Shown: positions 8,407 to 17,740, counted from the first letter of the stretch. The stretch is 64,000 nt of DNA from Bradyrhizobium sp. 195 (GCF_023101665.1 NZ_CP082161.1:682001-746000); one strand, 5' to 3'. Program-made: numbers and translations. Notes: generated from the sequence alone by a model not told the origin.

Positions 8407-8538
8407 CCTCATCCTGAGGAGCGCGCAGCGCGCGCGTCTCGAAGGATGAAGGCCCGGATACATCCGGGCCTGCATGGTTCGCGCGGCGATGCGCAAGCAT
8501 CGTCCGCAGGGGCGCTCACGCGCCTCCTCACCATGAGG
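8407..8538. repeat. interspersed inverted repeat (CTCATCCTGAGGAG type)
   Basis: Left arm CCTCATCCTGAGGAGCGC and right arm GCGCCTCCTCACCATGAGG are inverted, with an inner GGCCCGGATACATCCGGGCC hairpin. This is another typical bradyrhizobial dispersed unit. It occupies most of the space before the EthD gene, so that gene's promoter must overlap it or lie to its right. Confidence 0.75.
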
Positions 8539-8571
8539 ATCTACAAACAAAATATCTAACGGGAGGACTAA

Positions 8572-8880
8572 ATGGCTGAAATCGTCGTGCTCTACAAGAC
8601 ACCCAAGGATGCTGCCGCCTTCGACAAGTACTATGCCGAGACGCATATTCCGCTCGCCAAGAAGCTTCCCGGCCTGAAGAAATACGCCATCAGCAAAGGG
8701 CCGGTCGCATCTCCCGCCGGGCCCTCCGGAATCCATCTCGTCGCCATTCTCACCTTCGACAGCGTAGCCGATATTCAGGCGGCATTCGGCAGCGAGGAAG
8801 GCAAGGCGACCGGCGCCGACGTGCCGAAATTCGCCAGCGGCGGCGCCGACCTCCTGATCTTCGACACCAAGGAAGTGTGA
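8572..8880 (+). CDS. EthD domain-containing protein
   Basis: This 102-aa protein shows a ferredoxin-like alpha+beta EthD pattern: VVLYKTPKDAAAFDKYYAETHIPLAKKLPGLKKY, then HLVAILTFDSVADIQAAFGSEEG. EthD proteins support ether degradation in Gram-positives, but most members are uncharacterised small dimeric proteins that bind or protect aromatic intermediates. The start is fixed by GGGAGGACTAA directly before ATG 8572. The gene stands alone between two repeats. Confidence 0.85.
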   Translation: MAEIVVLYKTPKDAAAFDKYYAETHIPLAKKLPGLKKYAISKGPVASPAGPSGIHLVAILTFDSVADIQAAFGSEEGKATGADVPKFASGGADLLIFDTKEV

Positions 8881-8917
8881 AGGATCGATTCAACTTTCGT
8901 AGAGGCCTCGTCGCCTC

Positions 8918-9002
8918 GTAGCCCGGATGGAGCGAAGCGCAATCCGGGGCCCTATCACTTGTGGCAAGCTTCTCGGATTTCGCTGCGCTCCATCCGGGCT
9001 AC
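8918..9002. repeat. interspersed inverted repeat (GTAGCCCGGATGGAGCGAAG type), copy 2
   Basis: The arms GTAGCCCGGATGGAGCGAAG and CGCTCCATCCGGGCTAC are inverted. It shares both arms with copy 1 at 3779-3865 but has a different centre. It lies 37 bp after the EthD stop codon. Confidence 0.85.
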
Positions 9003-9176
9003 AAATTACATCTGCTCGCGATTGCGACAGTGATGCAAAAAGTTCAGCCATGCGTTTGTCGATTCGCACGATGACGCATGGCTGCGCACCTGCATGCGGC
9101 GACAACGCATGTGGCAATTCCATGAGCACCGTAATACTACTCTCCTCATCTCAACGCGGAGAGTAGGAGAGATGTC

Positions 9177-9686
9177 ATGGTCCTTGGCTTGAGCCTGCCT
9201 GCCTTCACTTTGGTCCACGTCATCATCAGCCTGATCGCCATCGCCGCCGGCCTCGTCGTGATGTTCGGTCTGCTCGGCTCGAAGTCGATGCCGGGCCTCA
9301 CCGCGATCTTCTTGGCTTTCACGATCCTGACCAGCGTCACCGGCTTCCTGTTTCCGTTTGAGAAGCTGCTGCCCTCGCACATCATCGGCATCATCTCGCT
9401 GGTGCTGCTCGCGCTCGCCTGCGTTGCGCTGTACGGCATGAAGCTCTCCGGCGTCTGGCGTCCGGTCTACATCGTGACCGCGATGATCTCGCTCTATTTC
9501 AACGTCTTCGTGCTGGTGATCCAGTCGTTCCTCAAGGTGCCGGCGCTGGCCGCGCTCGCGCCGGCCGTGGCGCCGGCGCCACCATCTGGTCCCGTGTTCG
9601 CGGTGGTGCAGGGCATCGTGCTGGTGTTCTTCGTCGTGATCACCATCGGCGCCTGGCGCCGCTTCAGGCCGATGGCATTTGCCTGA
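9177..9686 (+). CDS. integral membrane protein, unknown
   Basis: This 169-aa protein has four to five transmembrane helices: VHVIISLIAIAAGLVVMFG, LTAIFLAFTILTSVTGF, IIGIISLVLLALACVALY, VTAMISLYFNVFVLVI and VVQGIVLVFFVVITIGAW. A Pro/Ala-rich loop (APAVAPAPPSGP) precedes the last helix. ATG 9177 follows a GGAGAG site. No catalytic motif is seen, and the family is unknown to me beyond a common hypothetical of alphaproteobacteria. The next gene is a separate hydrolase. Confidence 0.75.
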   Translation: MVLGLSLPAFTLVHVIISLIAIAAGLVVMFGLLGSKSMPGLTAIFLAFTILTSVTGFLFPFEKLLPSHIIGIISLVLLALACVALYGMKLSGVWRPVYIVTAMISLYFNVFVLVIQSFLKVPALAALAPAVAPAPPSGPVFAVVQGIVLVFFVVITIGAWRRFRPMAFA

Positions 9687-9816
9687 TCACACGATTCTCA
9701 ACGTTCCCAGGTGATGCGAGACATCGCATTCGGGACCTTGCGCACCTATCTGCGCATCATCGGCGCGTGCTTGATCACGCGTAGCGCAATGGATCTTCAC
9801 TGAAAGAGAGCAGTCC

Positions 9817-10641
9817 ATGCCCACCATCACCACCAAAGACGGCGTCGAGATCTTCTACAAGGATTGGGGAAGTGGTCAGCCGATCGTGTTCAGCCATGGC
9901 TGGCCGCTGTCGTCCGACGACTGGGACGCGCAGATGATTTTCTTCGTCAACAACGGCTACCGCGTCATCGCCCATGACCGCCGCGGCCATGGCCGCTCGT
10001 CGCAGGTCGCCGACGGTCACGACATGGATCATTATGCCGACGACCTCGCGGCCGTCACCGCGCATCTCGACCTCAAGAACGCCATTCATGTCGGCCATTC
10101 CACCGGCGGCGGCGAAGTCGTGCATTACATCGCGCGCCACGGCGACAGCCGGGTGGCGAAAGCCGCGATCCTCTCCGCGGTGCCGCCGCTGATGGTGCAG
10201 ACCCCCGCCAATCCCGGCGGCCTGCCGAAGAGCGTGTTCGACGATCTCCAGAAGCAACTTGCCGCCAGTCGCACCCAATTCTATCGCGACCTGCCGGCCG
10301 GCCCGTTCTACGGCTACAATCGCCCCGGCGCAAAACCGTCGGAAGCGGTGATCCAGAACTGGTGGCGCCAGGGCATGATGGGCGGCGCCAAGGCGCATTA
10401 CGACGGTATCGTCGCGTTCTCGCAGACTGACTTCACCGAAGACCTCAAGAAGATCAACGTGCCGGTGCTGGTGATGCACGGCGACGACGACCAGATCGTG
10501 CCTTACGCCGATTCCGCCCCGCTCTCGGCCAAGCTGCTGAAGAAGGGCACGCTGAAGACCTACAAGGGCTTCCCGCACGGCATGCCGACCACCCACGCCG
10601 AGACCATCAACGCGGATCTCCTGGCGTTTTTCAAGGAGTGA
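9817..10641 (+). CDS. alpha/beta hydrolase (chloroperoxidase/esterase type)
   Basis: The protein is 274 aa. The nucleophile elbow GHSTGG puts the serine near residue 95, the oxyanion segment is [12 protein letters not shown], the acid is in [10 protein letters not shown] near 226, and the histidine is in [11 protein letters not shown] near 255. This is the cofactor-free haloperoxidase/arylesterase family, whose members hydrolyse esters and can show perhydrolase activity. The DRRGHGRS segment and the WRQGMMGG lid are typical. It stands alone, with a dispersed repeat after its stop. The natural substrate is not known. Confidence 0.9.
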   Translation: MPTITTKDGVEIFYKDWGSGQPIVFSHGWPLSSDDWDAQMIFFVNNGYRVIAHDRRGHGRSSQVADGHDMDHYADDLAAVTAHLDLKNAIHVGHSTGGGEVVHYIARHGDSRVAKAAILSAVPPLMVQTPANPGGLPKSVFDDLQKQLAASRTQFYRDLPAGPFYGYNRPGAKPSEAVIQNWWRQGMMGGAKAHYDGIVAFSQTDFTEDLKKINVPVLVMHGDDDQIVPYADSAPLSAKLLKKGTLKTYKGFPHGMPTTHAETINADLLAFFKE

Positions 10642-10663
10642 AGGCGCTCCGCGAGTCCGGAAT

Positions 10664-10757
10664 CGTAGGGTGGGCAAAGGCGCTCTCGCGCCGTGCCCAC
10701 CACCTGCCATTAATTACTGAGAAGACGTGGGCACGCTTCGCTTTGCCCACCCTGCGA
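10664..10757. repeat. interspersed inverted repeat (GTAGGGTGGGCAAAG type)
   Basis: CGTAGGGTGGGCAAAG and CTTTGCCCACCCTGCG are inverted, with inner GGCGCTCTCGCGCC and paired GTGCCCAC/GTGGGCAC arms. This is a recognisable bradyrhizobial element. It separates the hydrolase from the convergent TetR gene. Confidence 0.85.
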
Positions 10758-10780
10758 TATTGGAGGGTGAACGCACCAGC

Positions 10781-11449
10781 TCACTTCAAGATCGCCCTGA
10801 TCGCATCGAAGGTGCGCTTGACGAAAATCTCCGGCTTCTCCCGTACACCTTCGCCGATCCAGCTCTCGCCGCCGACGCGCATTGCGCCGGTGGCGATCAT
10901 GGCGACGAGGCGCGCCTTCAGCTGGTCCGATTTGGTTCTGGCGCGCCGGGCGAGGCCGTCGGCCAGCGCGCGTTCGAGCTTCTCGTATTTGAGCTGATCG
11001 CGGGCCCGAAGCGCGGGATTGTCGCGCTTGAGCCGCGACATCGCCGCGGCTTCCGCGGGATCGATCCGCTTGACCGCCGCTGCGATCGCATTTTCCGCGG
11101 CCGTCAGCATGGGTTCATCCGCAGGCCGGGCAACGATCTCGGCGACCAAGGCGCTTGCCGCGCCTTCCTGCCAAGCGGCGACCACGTCCTCCTTGGACGC
11201 GAAATAATGGAAGAAACTCCGGCGCGACACGTCCGCCGCTGCTGCGATGTCGTCGATGGTCGTGGCTTCGAAGCCGCGCTCCAGGAACAGCGTCATCGCC
11301 GCCCGGGTCAGCCGCGCGCGGGTCTCCTGCTGCTTGCGCTGGCGCAGTCCGGTGCCATCAGGGGAATTTCCGCCTGGGGGCAATGACTTGACGCGTTTCC
11401 GGACGACCTTCGAAGGCTTCAAATCGGCTCGCCTCTTGCAAACTTGCAC
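10781..11449 (-). CDS. TetR family transcriptional regulator
   Basis: This 222-aa protein has the TetR DNA-binding domain at about residues 35-95: RARLTRAAMTLFLERGFEATTIDDIAAAADVSRRSFFHYFASKEDVV. The C-terminal ligand domain is helical and divergent. An unusually basic N-terminal 30 residues (KPSKVVRKRVK) precede it, so a later start is possible. It is divergent from the short-chain dehydrogenase at 11507 with a 57-bp gap, a classic layout in which the regulator controls its neighbour and itself. The ligand is unknown. Confidence 0.9.
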   Translation of the reverse strand: MQVCKRRADLKPSKVVRKRVKSLPPGGNSPDGTGLRQRKQQETRARLTRAAMTLFLERGFEATTIDDIAAAADVSRRSFFHYFASKEDVVAAWQEGAASALVAEIVARPADEPMLTAAENAIAAAVKRIDPAEAAAMSRLKRDNPALRARDQLKYEKLERALADGLARRARTKSDQLKARLVAMIATGAMRVGGESWIGEGVREKPEIFVKRTFDAIRAILK

Positions 11450-11506
11450 TCAGTGCACATTTAGACCGGTCGCGGGCCTCGTTCCAGCCCCGAACGGAGA
11501 CATGGC

Positions 11507-12445
11507 ATGACCGACTGGACCACGGCAGACATCCCCTCTCTCGCCGGCCAGACGGCCGTGGTCACGGGAGCGACGGGCGGCCTCGGTTACGAGACGGCCA
11601 TGGCGCTGGCGGGCGCCGGTGCCATTGTCATACTCACCGGACGCAGCGACGCAAAGGGCCTGCGGGCGATCGAAGGCATTTGCGAGCGGTTTCCCAACGC
11701 GCTGATCGCCTACGAGCATCTCGATCTCGCCAGCCTCGCTTCCGTCGCCGATTTCGCCAAGCGCTTTGCCGCCGGCAACGAGCAGCTCGACTTCCTCGTC
11801 AACAATGCCGGCGTGATGGCGCTGCCGAAGCGACAGCAGACCGAAGATGGTTTCGAGATGCAGCTCGGCACCAACTATCTCGGCCACTACGCCCTGACGG
11901 CGCACCTGTTGCCGCAGCTTCGCCCCGCGAAGGCGCCTCGTGTCGTCAATCTCTCGAGCCTTGCGCACCGCTCCGGCGCGATCAATTTCGACGATCTGCA
12001 AGGCAAGCACGCCTATCGCGCGTGGCGCGCCTACTGCCAGTCCAAGCTGGCGATGCTGATGTTTTCCCTCGAATTGCAGCGCCGTAGCGACGCGGCCGGC
12101 TGGGGCCTGATGAGCCTTGCGGCGCATCCTGGCTTTGCGCGCACCGATCTCGTCGCGAACGGCCTGGGCGCCAACTCGCTCCAGTGGCGGGTCGGCCGGC
12201 TACTCCAGCCGCTGTTCAGTCAGTCCGCTGCCGAGGGCGCACTGCCAACGCTGTTCGCCGCGACTTCGCCCACAGCGGAGCCCGGCGGGTATTACGGTCC
12301 GAACGGATTCTACGAAATGAAGGGGGCGCCCGCGCTGGCGAAGATCATGCCGCACGCGAAGGATCTCGCTGCGGCGGCCATGCTGTGGGATGCCTCGGCG
12401 ACATTGACTGGTGTATCCTTCGACGAGATCGCGGCCGCCGCATGA
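11507..12445 (+). CDS. short-chain dehydrogenase/reductase
   Basis: This 312-aa SDR has the cofactor motif TGATGGLG near residue 21, NNAGV near 99, and the catalytic YCQSK near 182 with an upstream NLSSLAH. The length and the post-catalytic HPGFARTDL segment resemble the retinol-dehydrogenase-like or WW-domain-oxidoreductase-like group of bacterial SDRs. It is the divergent partner of the TetR gene and probably its target. An NAD(P)H-binding protein begins 19 bp after it. The substrate is unknown, but a xenobiotic or lipid carbonyl would fit. Confidence 0.9.
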   Translation: MTDWTTADIPSLAGQTAVVTGATGGLGYETAMALAGAGAIVILTGRSDAKGLRAIEGICERFPNALIAYEHLDLASLASVADFAKRFAAGNEQLDFLVNNAGVMALPKRQQTEDGFEMQLGTNYLGHYALTAHLLPQLRPAKAPRVVNLSSLAHRSGAINFDDLQGKHAYRAWRAYCQSKLAMLMFSLELQRRSDAAGWGLMSLAAHPGFARTDLVANGLGANSLQWRVGRLLQPLFSQSAAEGALPTLFAATSPTAEPGGYYGPNGFYEMKGAPALAKIMPHAKDLAAAAMLWDASATLTGVSFDEIAAAA

Positions 12446-12464
12446 GCCGTTTGGGGACCTCCCG

Positions 12465-13124
12465 ATGCAAGTCATCATCTTCGGCGCGACCGGCATGGTC
12501 GGGCAGGGCGTTCTGCGCGAATGCCTGATCGATCCCGGCATTGGCCGTGTGCTCGTGGTCGGCCGCTGTCCGACCGGCGTGCGCAGCGCCAAGCTCGTCG
12601 AGATCATCCACGACAATTTTCTCGACTATTCGGCGATCGAAACGCAGCTGACCGGCTTCGATGCCTGCTTTTTCTGCCTCGGCGTCTCCTCGATCGGCAT
12701 GAGCGAGGAGCGCTACCGGCATCTCACCCATGACCTCACGCTCGCGGCAGCCACGACGCTGGCACGGCTCAACCCACAGATGGTCTTCACCTACGTCACC
12801 GGGGCCGGCACTGATTCCACCGAGCGGGGTTCGCGGATGTGGGCGCGGATCAAGGGCAAGACCGAGAACGATCTGCTCAAGCTGCCATTCAGGGCCGCCT
12901 ATATGTTCCGGCCCGGCGCGATCCAGCCGCTGCACGGCGCCCGTTCCAAGACACCTTGGGTGCAGGCGGTCTATACCGCAACCTGGCCGCTCTGGTCGGT
13001 GCTGCGTCGGCTCTCGCCGCGGCTCGTCACCTCGACGGAGCAGATCGGCCGCGCCATGATCCACGTCGCCCGGGAGGGGTATCCGCGGAAGGTGCTGGAG
13101 ATGGAGGATATCAATAGCCTCTAA
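12465..13124 (+). CDS. NAD(P)H-binding epimerase-like protein
   Basis: The protein is 219 aa. The N-terminal Rossmann motif IFGATGMVGQGVL is followed by ACFFCLGVSSIGMSEERY and VFTYVTGAGTD. The pattern is that of the atypical SDR group (NAD(P)H-binding / YbjT-, HTATIP2-like). No YxxxK pair is evident in the usual place, so it may bind the nucleotide without classical SDR catalysis. ATG 12465 is preferred over the longer frame because GGGGAC lies upstream and the Rossmann strand starts at residue 2. Probably co-transcribed with the SDR. Confidence 0.85.
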   Translation: MQVIIFGATGMVGQGVLRECLIDPGIGRVLVVGRCPTGVRSAKLVEIIHDNFLDYSAIETQLTGFDACFFCLGVSSIGMSEERYRHLTHDLTLAAATTLARLNPQMVFTYVTGAGTDSTERGSRMWARIKGKTENDLLKLPFRAAYMFRPGAIQPLHGARSKTPWVQAVYTATWPLWSVLRRLSPRLVTSTEQIGRAMIHVAREGYPRKVLEMEDINSL

Positions 13125-13206
13125 CCGGCCGACCCGTTAATTTGAACGGAAATTTCGGGGCCTGTGCGCGTTGAGCCCGGCCCACTCCGAAGGAGAAGCG
13201 TCGGCG

Positions 13207-13656
13207 ATGCCGCCCCAGCTCAAATTGATCGCACTCGACGCCGATGATCTCGCCGTGATCTCGACCCATGTCCAGGACGCGCGTGTCCAGGCCTCCGACA
13301 TCCTCTGGCGACAAGGTGAGAAGCGGCTTGTGGTCGGGATGAGCCGGCTGGACTGGGAGCAGACGCTGGAGGGCGAGGCCGAGCCGCGTCGGCTGGTCGC
13401 CGCGCTCCGCTTCGACCGCGTGCTCGCCTGCAAGTCGCGCAACATCGACCTCGCTGCTCCCGACAAGGTCCTGGACCTCGTCGGCATCGAATTTCACCCG
13501 AGGGACGGGCGCGACGAGGAGCCCGCCGGCAGCGCCCTGCTTTTGTTCGCGGAAGGTGGTGTCATCCGGCTCGACGTCGAATGCCTGGAATGCGAGCTGA
13601 CCGACCTCGGGGCGGATGCACTGGGAACGGGGGTGGAGATCGAGGGGGAGGTGTGA
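13207..13656 (+). CDS. DUF2948 family protein
   Basis: The protein is 149 aa: MPPQLKLIALDADDLAVIST, then VQASDILWRQGEKRLVVGMSRLDWE, ending in RLDVECLECELTDLG. This pattern and its position directly before hisD match the DUF2948 family of alphaproteobacteria. Its role is unknown. The Cys pair in ECLEC is conserved in sequences I know, but metal binding is only a guess. A TTG start at 13171 is an alternative; ATG 13207 matches the family N-terminus. Confidence 0.8.
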   Translation: MPPQLKLIALDADDLAVISTHVQDARVQASDILWRQGEKRLVVGMSRLDWEQTLEGEAEPRRLVAALRFDRVLACKSRNIDLAAPDKVLDLVGIEFHPRDGRDEEPAGSALLLFAEGGVIRLDVECLECELTDLGADALGTGVEIEGEV

Positions 13657-13802
13657 GGTTGCCCGTATACCAGCCGTACCGCCCCCGTGCCCGCGCCAGA
13701 ACGGCACCTTGCGAGGGTTGACGCCGCTTCCCCGCCGCGCCATTGAGCAGGGGACCTGGTGCGCCAACCCGCCCCAAAGACCAGCCAGAAGCCAAGCCAG
13801 AC

Positions 13803-15098
13803 ATGCCCGTTCGCCTCGACCGCAGCAGCGCCGATTTTGACCAGCGATTCGCGGCCTTCCTCGCCGCCAAGCGCGAGGTCTCGGCCGACGTCGAGGCCGC
13901 CGCGCGCGCGATCGTCGACGACGTCGCCAGGCGGGGCGATGCGGCCCTGCTCGAGGCCACGGCAAAGTTCGACCGGCTGACGCTGGATGCATGCAACCTT
14001 CGCGTCACCGCCGCCGAGATCGAAGCCGCGACAAAGGCCTGCGATGCCGCGACCCTGGATGCGCTCAAGCTCGCGCGCGACCGCATCGAGATCTATCACC
14101 GCCGCCAGCTGCCGACGGACGAACGCTTCACCGACCCGCTCGGCGTCGAGCTCGGCTGGCGCTACACCGCGATCGAATCTGCCGGCCTCTACGTGCCCGG
14201 CGGCACGGCGGCCTATCCATCCTCGGTGCTGATGAACGCCGTGCCCGCAAAGGTCGCCGGCGTCTCGCGCCTCGTGATGGTGGTGCCCTCGCCCGACGGC
14301 AAGCTCAATCCGCTGGTGCTGGCGGCCGCGCATCTCGGCGGCGTCAGCGAGATCTACCGCGTCGGCGGCGCGCAGGCCGTGGCCGCGCTTGCGCACGGCA
14401 CCGCGACCATCGCGCCGGTGGCAAAGATCGTCGGCCCCGGCAATGCCTATGTCGCCGCCGCCAAGCGGTTGGTGTTCGGCAAGGTCGGCATCGACATGAT
14501 CGCCGGTCCGTCCGAGGTGCTCGTGATCGCCGACGACACCGGCAATGCCGACTGGATCGCCGCTGATCTCCTCGCGCAGGCCGAGCACGATGCCAGCGCG
14601 CAGTCGATTCTGATCACGGACTCGGCAGGCCTTGCCGCCGACGTCGAAAAGGCGGTGGAAGCGCAGTTGAAGACGCTGCCGCGCGCCGCAATCGCCCGCG
14701 CATCCTGGGCCGATTTCGGCGCCGTCATCATGGTGAAGAACCTCGCCGACGCCATCCCGCTCGCGGACGCCATCGCCGCCGAGCATCTCGAGATCATGAC
14801 CGTTGATCCCGACGCGCTGGCCGCGAAAATCCGCAATGCCGGCGCTGTGTTCCTCGGGCCGCATACGCCGGAGGCGATCGGCGATTATGTCGGCGGCTCC
14901 AACCACGTGCTGCCGACCGCGCGCTCGGCGCGATTCTCCTCAGGGCTTTCGGTGCACGACTTCATGAAGCGCACCTCCATCCTGAAATGCGGCCCGGATC
15001 AGCTGCGTGCGCTGGGTCCGGCCGCGATGACGCTCGGCAAGGCGGAGGGGCTCGATGCCCATTCGCGTTCGATTGGATTGCGCCTCAATCTGTCATGA
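13803..15098 (+). CDS. hisD: histidinol dehydrogenase
   Basis: This 431-aa enzyme oxidises L-histidinol in two NAD-dependent steps to L-histidine, the last two reactions of histidine synthesis. Family marks are all present: [27 protein letters not shown] (as separate segments), [24 protein letters not shown], and [15 protein letters not shown], with zinc and catalytic residues in [12 protein letters not shown] and AAEHLEI. Length is normal. The downstream UPF0262 gene overlaps its stop by ATGA, so translation is coupled. This block is a conserved alphaproteobacterial neighbourhood. Confidence 0.97.
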   Translation: MPVRLDRSSADFDQRFAAFLAAKREVSADVEAAARAIVDDVARRGDAALLEATAKFDRLTLDACNLRVTAAEIEAATKACDAATLDALKLARDRIEIYHRRQLPTDERFTDPLGVELGWRYTAIESAGLYVPGGTAAYPSSVLMNAVPAKVAGVSRLVMVVPSPDGKLNPLVLAAAHLGGVSEIYRVGGAQAVAALAHGTATIAPVAKIVGPGNAYVAAAKRLVFGKVGIDMIAGPSEVLVIADDTGNADWIAADLLAQAEHDASAQSILITDSAGLAADVEKAVEAQLKTLPRAAIARASWADFGAVIMVKNLADAIPLADAIAAEHLEIMTVDPDALAAKIRNAGAVFLGPHTPEAIGDYVGGSNHVLPTARSARFSSGLSVHDFMKRTSILKCGPDQLRALGPAAMTLGKAEGLDAHSRSIGLRLNLS

Positions 15099-15592
15099 CA
15101 AAGCCGCCCGAACAGGACGACTCGACCAATCGCATCGTCGGCGTCACGCTGGACGAAGAATCGATCGGCCGTTCCGGGCCTGATATCGAGCACGAGCGCG
15201 CGATCGCGATCTACGACCTGATCGAGCAGAACCTGTTCGCGCCCGACGGCGCCGACGCGCAGGGCCCGTTCACGCTGCATATCGGCATCACCGGCAACCG
15301 TCTGATGTTCGACATCCGCCGCGAGGACGGCACGCCCGTCGTTGCGCATCTGTTGTCGCTGACGCCGTTCCGGCGGATCGTGAAGGATTATTTCATGATC
15401 TGCGACAGCTACTACCAGGCGATCCGCACCGCGACCCCCGACAAGATCGAGGCCATCGACATGGGCCGTCGCGGCATCCATGACGAGGGATCGCGCACGT
15501 TGCAGGAGCGGCTGAAGGGCAAGGTGCGGGTCGATTTCGAGACCTCGCGCCGGCTGTTCACGCTCATTACTGTCCTTCACTGGAAGGGGTAA
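15095..15592 (+). CDS. UPF0262 family protein
   Basis: This 165-aa protein starts at ATG 15095, overlapping the hisD stop (ATGA). It contains [25 protein letters not shown] (in segments), [23 protein letters not shown] and [17 protein letters not shown], which are hallmarks of UPF0262, found downstream of hisD in many alphaproteobacteria. No biochemical role is established. The tight coupling to hisD makes the identification secure. Confidence 0.93.
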   Translation: MTKPPEQDDSTNRIVGVTLDEESIGRSGPDIEHERAIAIYDLIEQNLFAPDGADAQGPFTLHIGITGNRLMFDIRREDGTPVVAHLLSLTPFRRIVKDYFMICDSYYQAIRTATPDKIEAIDMGRRGIHDEGSRTLQERLKGKVRVDFETSRRLFTLITVLHWKG

Positions 15593-15594
15593 GC

Positions 15595-15643
15595 GCGCAT
15601 GATCCCGAAAAGTGGGAACCGGTTTTCGGATCGGATCATGCGC
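15595..15643. repeat. short interspersed palindrome (GCGCATGATCC type)
   Basis: GCGCATGATCCCGAAAAGTG pairs with GGATCATGCGC around an inner GAACCGGTTTTC. It resembles the element at 8281-8326. It lies 2 bases after the UPF0262 stop. Confidence 0.75.
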
Positions 15644-15664
15644 CAAAATAAAAGAGCGTAAGCG

Positions 15665-16132
15665 ATGGCTGCGCCCCCCCGCGCACGCGATCCGCAATCG
15701 GTGCTGTTCGCCTGTGCGATGAACAGCGTGCGCTCGCCGATGGCCGAGAGCCTGTTGCAGCACATGTTTCCGCAGGGTCTCTACGTGAAGTCGGCCGGGG
15801 CGAGGCGCGGCGAGCTCGATCCGTTTGCGGTGTCCGTGATGGCCGAGCTCGGGCAGGACATCTCTGCGCACAAGCCGCAGACCTTCGAGGAGCTGGAGGA
15901 CTGGGAGGGGCTGAATTTCGACCTCATCATCACGCTCTCGCCCGAGGCGCACCACAAGGCGCTGGAGCTGACGCGGACACTCGCGGCCGACGTCGAATAC
16001 TGGCCGACGCAGGATCCCACCACCATCGAGGGCAGCCGCGACCAGAAGCTCGCGGCCTATCGTGAGGTCTGCGATCAGCTGCTGCTGCGCATCCGCCGGC
16101 GTTTTGCGAAGGTCGGCGCGGCATCAGGTTGA
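15665..16132 (+). CDS. low molecular weight protein-tyrosine phosphatase
   Basis: This 155-aa protein has the P-loop CAMNSVRS (Cys17, Arg23, the CX5R signature) near the N-terminus and a late Asp-Pro (WPTQDPT) as general acid. It lies in the hisD/UPF0262 neighbourhood, where it is often annotated as a low-molecular-weight phosphotyrosine phosphatase or arsenate-reductase-like protein. A role in arsenate reduction is not supported, because the extra Cys residues of ArsC are absent. Its targets are unknown. Confidence 0.88.
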   Translation: MAAPPRARDPQSVLFACAMNSVRSPMAESLLQHMFPQGLYVKSAGARRGELDPFAVSVMAELGQDISAHKPQTFEELEDWEGLNFDLIITLSPEAHHKALELTRTLAADVEYWPTQDPTTIEGSRDQKLAAYREVCDQLLLRIRRRFAKVGAASG

Positions 16133-16160
16133 TGATGTCCGAAGTTATCACGCGACCGTG

Positions 16161-16277
16161 GTGCGCTCCCTCTCCCGCCTGCGGGAGGAGGGTGTCGCCA
16201 CAGCGGGACAATCCCCCAGAGGAGAGAACCCTCACCCGGCGCTATGCGCCGACCTCTCCCGCAAGCGGGAGAGGTGA
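16161..16277. repeat. interspersed palindromic repeat, copy 2
   Basis: It contains GCTCCCTCTCCCGCCTGCGG at the left and CTCTCCCGCAAGCGGGAGAG at the right, separated by a unit with GGGACAATCCCC and GGCGCTATGCGCC. It is the same class as 1205-1328. It lies between the phosphatase and maf. Confidence 0.8.
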
Positions 16278-16444
16278 CAGCGAGCTCGTCGCAAGACCTC
16301 CCGTAACACCCGCGTCACAGACTGTGGGCACAGCCATGTCGGAAACCTCGAATCACCAAACCTGGGGTTCCCGGGTTGTGAAACCAGCCCCCTTCCGATA
16401 GGTTCCGCGCGCAATTCACCCCGCTTCATCCCCCAAATCACCTG

Positions 16445-17077
16445 ATGCTTGGCCGCCCCAAATTCGTACTTGCCTCCGGTTCGCCGCGTCGGCTGTCGCT
16501 GCTCAACCAGGCCGGCATCGAGCCGGACGCGCTCCGGCCGGCCGACGTCGACGAGACGCCGAGGCGGGGCGAGCTGCCGCGCGCCTGCGCCAATCGCCTC
16601 GCCCGGGCCAAGGCCGATGCGGCGCTGAAATCGGTGCAGCTCGACGACGAGCTGCGCGGCGCCTTCATCCTCTCCGCCGACACCGTGGTGGCGGTCGGCC
16701 GCCGCATCCTGCCCAAGGCCAATCTGGTGGACGAGGCCGCGCAGTGCCTGCGGCTGCTGTCGGGCCGCAACCACCGCGTCTACACCGCGATCTGCCTGGT
16801 CACGCCGCGCGAGGCCTTCCGCCAGCGCCTGGTCGAGACCCGCGTCCGCTTCAAGCGCCTCTCGGAAGACGACATCCAGGCCTATATCGGCTCCGGCGAA
16901 TGGCGCGGCAAAGCCGGCGGCTACGCCGTGCAGGGCATCGCCGGCTCCTTCGTGGTGAAGATGGTGGGGTCCTACACCAACGTGGTCGGCCTGCCGCTCT
17001 ATGAGACCACCACGCTGCTCGGCGGCGAAGGCTTCCCGATCCGCTTCGGCTGGCTCAACGCCACCACCGCGGTGTGA
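16445..17077 (+). CDS. maf: Maf family nucleotide pyrophosphatase
   Basis: This 210-aa protein starts [19 protein letters not shown], the Maf family signature. It continues with a [16 protein letters not shown] segment and [14 protein letters not shown], and has the family Gly-rich end ([19 protein letters not shown]). Maf proteins hydrolyse non-canonical or modified nucleoside triphosphates (dTTP/UTP/m7GTP subclasses). The tight 146-bp spacing to yacG and the same strand are typical of alphaproteobacteria. The subclass cannot be set from sequence by eye. Confidence 0.93.
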   Translation: MLGRPKFVLASGSPRRLSLLNQAGIEPDALRPADVDETPRRGELPRACANRLARAKADAALKSVQLDDELRGAFILSADTVVAVGRRILPKANLVDEAAQCLRLLSGRNHRVYTAICLVTPREAFRQRLVETRVRFKRLSEDDIQAYIGSGEWRGKAGGYAVQGIAGSFVVKMVGSYTNVVGLPLYETTTLLGGEGFPIRFGWLNATTAV

Positions 17078-17222
17078 GCCGGCAAGCCGCGGCCCCACAA
17101 AAATCGCGAAAACAACCCCATGCAAAGTAGAATGGCCGGATGGGGCGCACGCGCAGCCGCCCAGGGAACCTGTTTGCCGACAGGCTCTTGAACCGTTTCA
17201 CCCCGTGCAAGCCGCCGACATC

Positions 17223-17405
17223 ATGGACGACCAGGTCAAAAATCCCGCCAGCCCGCTCAAAACCTGCCCGATCTGCGGCAAGCCGCAGTCGGAGGCCACC
17301 CGTCCGTTCTGCTCCTCGCGCTGCCGCGACGTCGATCTGAACCGCTGGCTGAAAGGCTCCTACGTCATCCCCGGCCGCGACGACGATGTGGATGACGTCG
17401 AATAG
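17223..17405 (+). CDS. yacG: DNA gyrase inhibitor YacG
   Basis: This 60-aa zinc protein has Cys15-x2-Cys18 and Cys30-x3-Cys34 (TCPICGKP and FCSSRC), followed by RCRDVDLNRWLKGSYVIPG, which is diagnostic of YacG. YacG binds GyrB and blocks DNA binding by gyrase in E. coli. A longer frame is open upstream, but ATG 17223 gives the family N-terminus. It closes the conserved block just before tRNA-Phe and the island. Confidence 0.93.
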   Translation: MDDQVKNPASPLKTCPICGKPQSEATRPFCSSRCRDVDLNRWLKGSYVIPGRDDDVDDVE

Positions 17406-17579
17406 ATAAATTATATCAATATCTTGCTTGGATTGCCAGCGCGCCGCGGCAAGCCCGTCCCACCTTGTGCACAGCCGGGCCGCGCCCGGCCAAGCTACTT
17501 GACGAAGCCGGGTGGACAGGCCGCCCCGAGCCCACTATAAACCGCCCGCTCGATGGGCCTTGGGTCCTTCGCTCAGCAC

Positions 17580-17655
17580 GCCCAGGTAGCTCAGTTGGTA
17601 GAGCATGCGACTGAAAATCGCAGTGTCGGTGGTTCGATTCCGCCCCTGGGCACCA
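17580..17655 (+). tRNA. tRNA-Phe (GAA), island insertion site
   Basis: A 76-nt cloverleaf with encoded CCA: acceptor GCCCAGG paired with CCTGGGC, D arm GCTC-AGTTGGTA-GAGC, anticodon stem TGCGA/TCGCA with loop CTGAAAA (anticodon GAA), and T arm GGTGG-TTCGATT-CCGCC. A tyrosine recombinase gene starts about 85 bp downstream in the same direction, the usual layout when an element has integrated in the tRNA 3' end. A short hairpin, GGCTCTTCTAAGAGCC, at 17657-17672 directly follows. Confidence 0.96.
17632..17655 (+). other. presumed attachment site (attL side) in tRNA-Phe 3' end
   Basis: Integrases of this type normally cross over in the T-arm/acceptor half of a tRNA, and the 3' end of tRNA-Phe is the only candidate next to the recombinase gene. 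I looked for a second copy of the 3' end further right and saw only 9-10 base partial matches to CTGGGCACC(A) (for example near 37505 and 54525), too short to name the right end. The attR may lie outside the window. Confidence 0.35.
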
Positions 17656-17740
17656 CGGCTCTTCTAAGAGCCTGATATTCAAAGCTAAACAGCAAATTCA
17701 ATGGCTTACCGCTACGGTTTTGGTACAACCCGGTGGTACA

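Noticed and set aside
13494..14906. A 470-aa minus-strand frame opposite hisD
   Set aside because: GC-rich shadow frame with no family pattern; hisD on the plus strand explains the codon bias.
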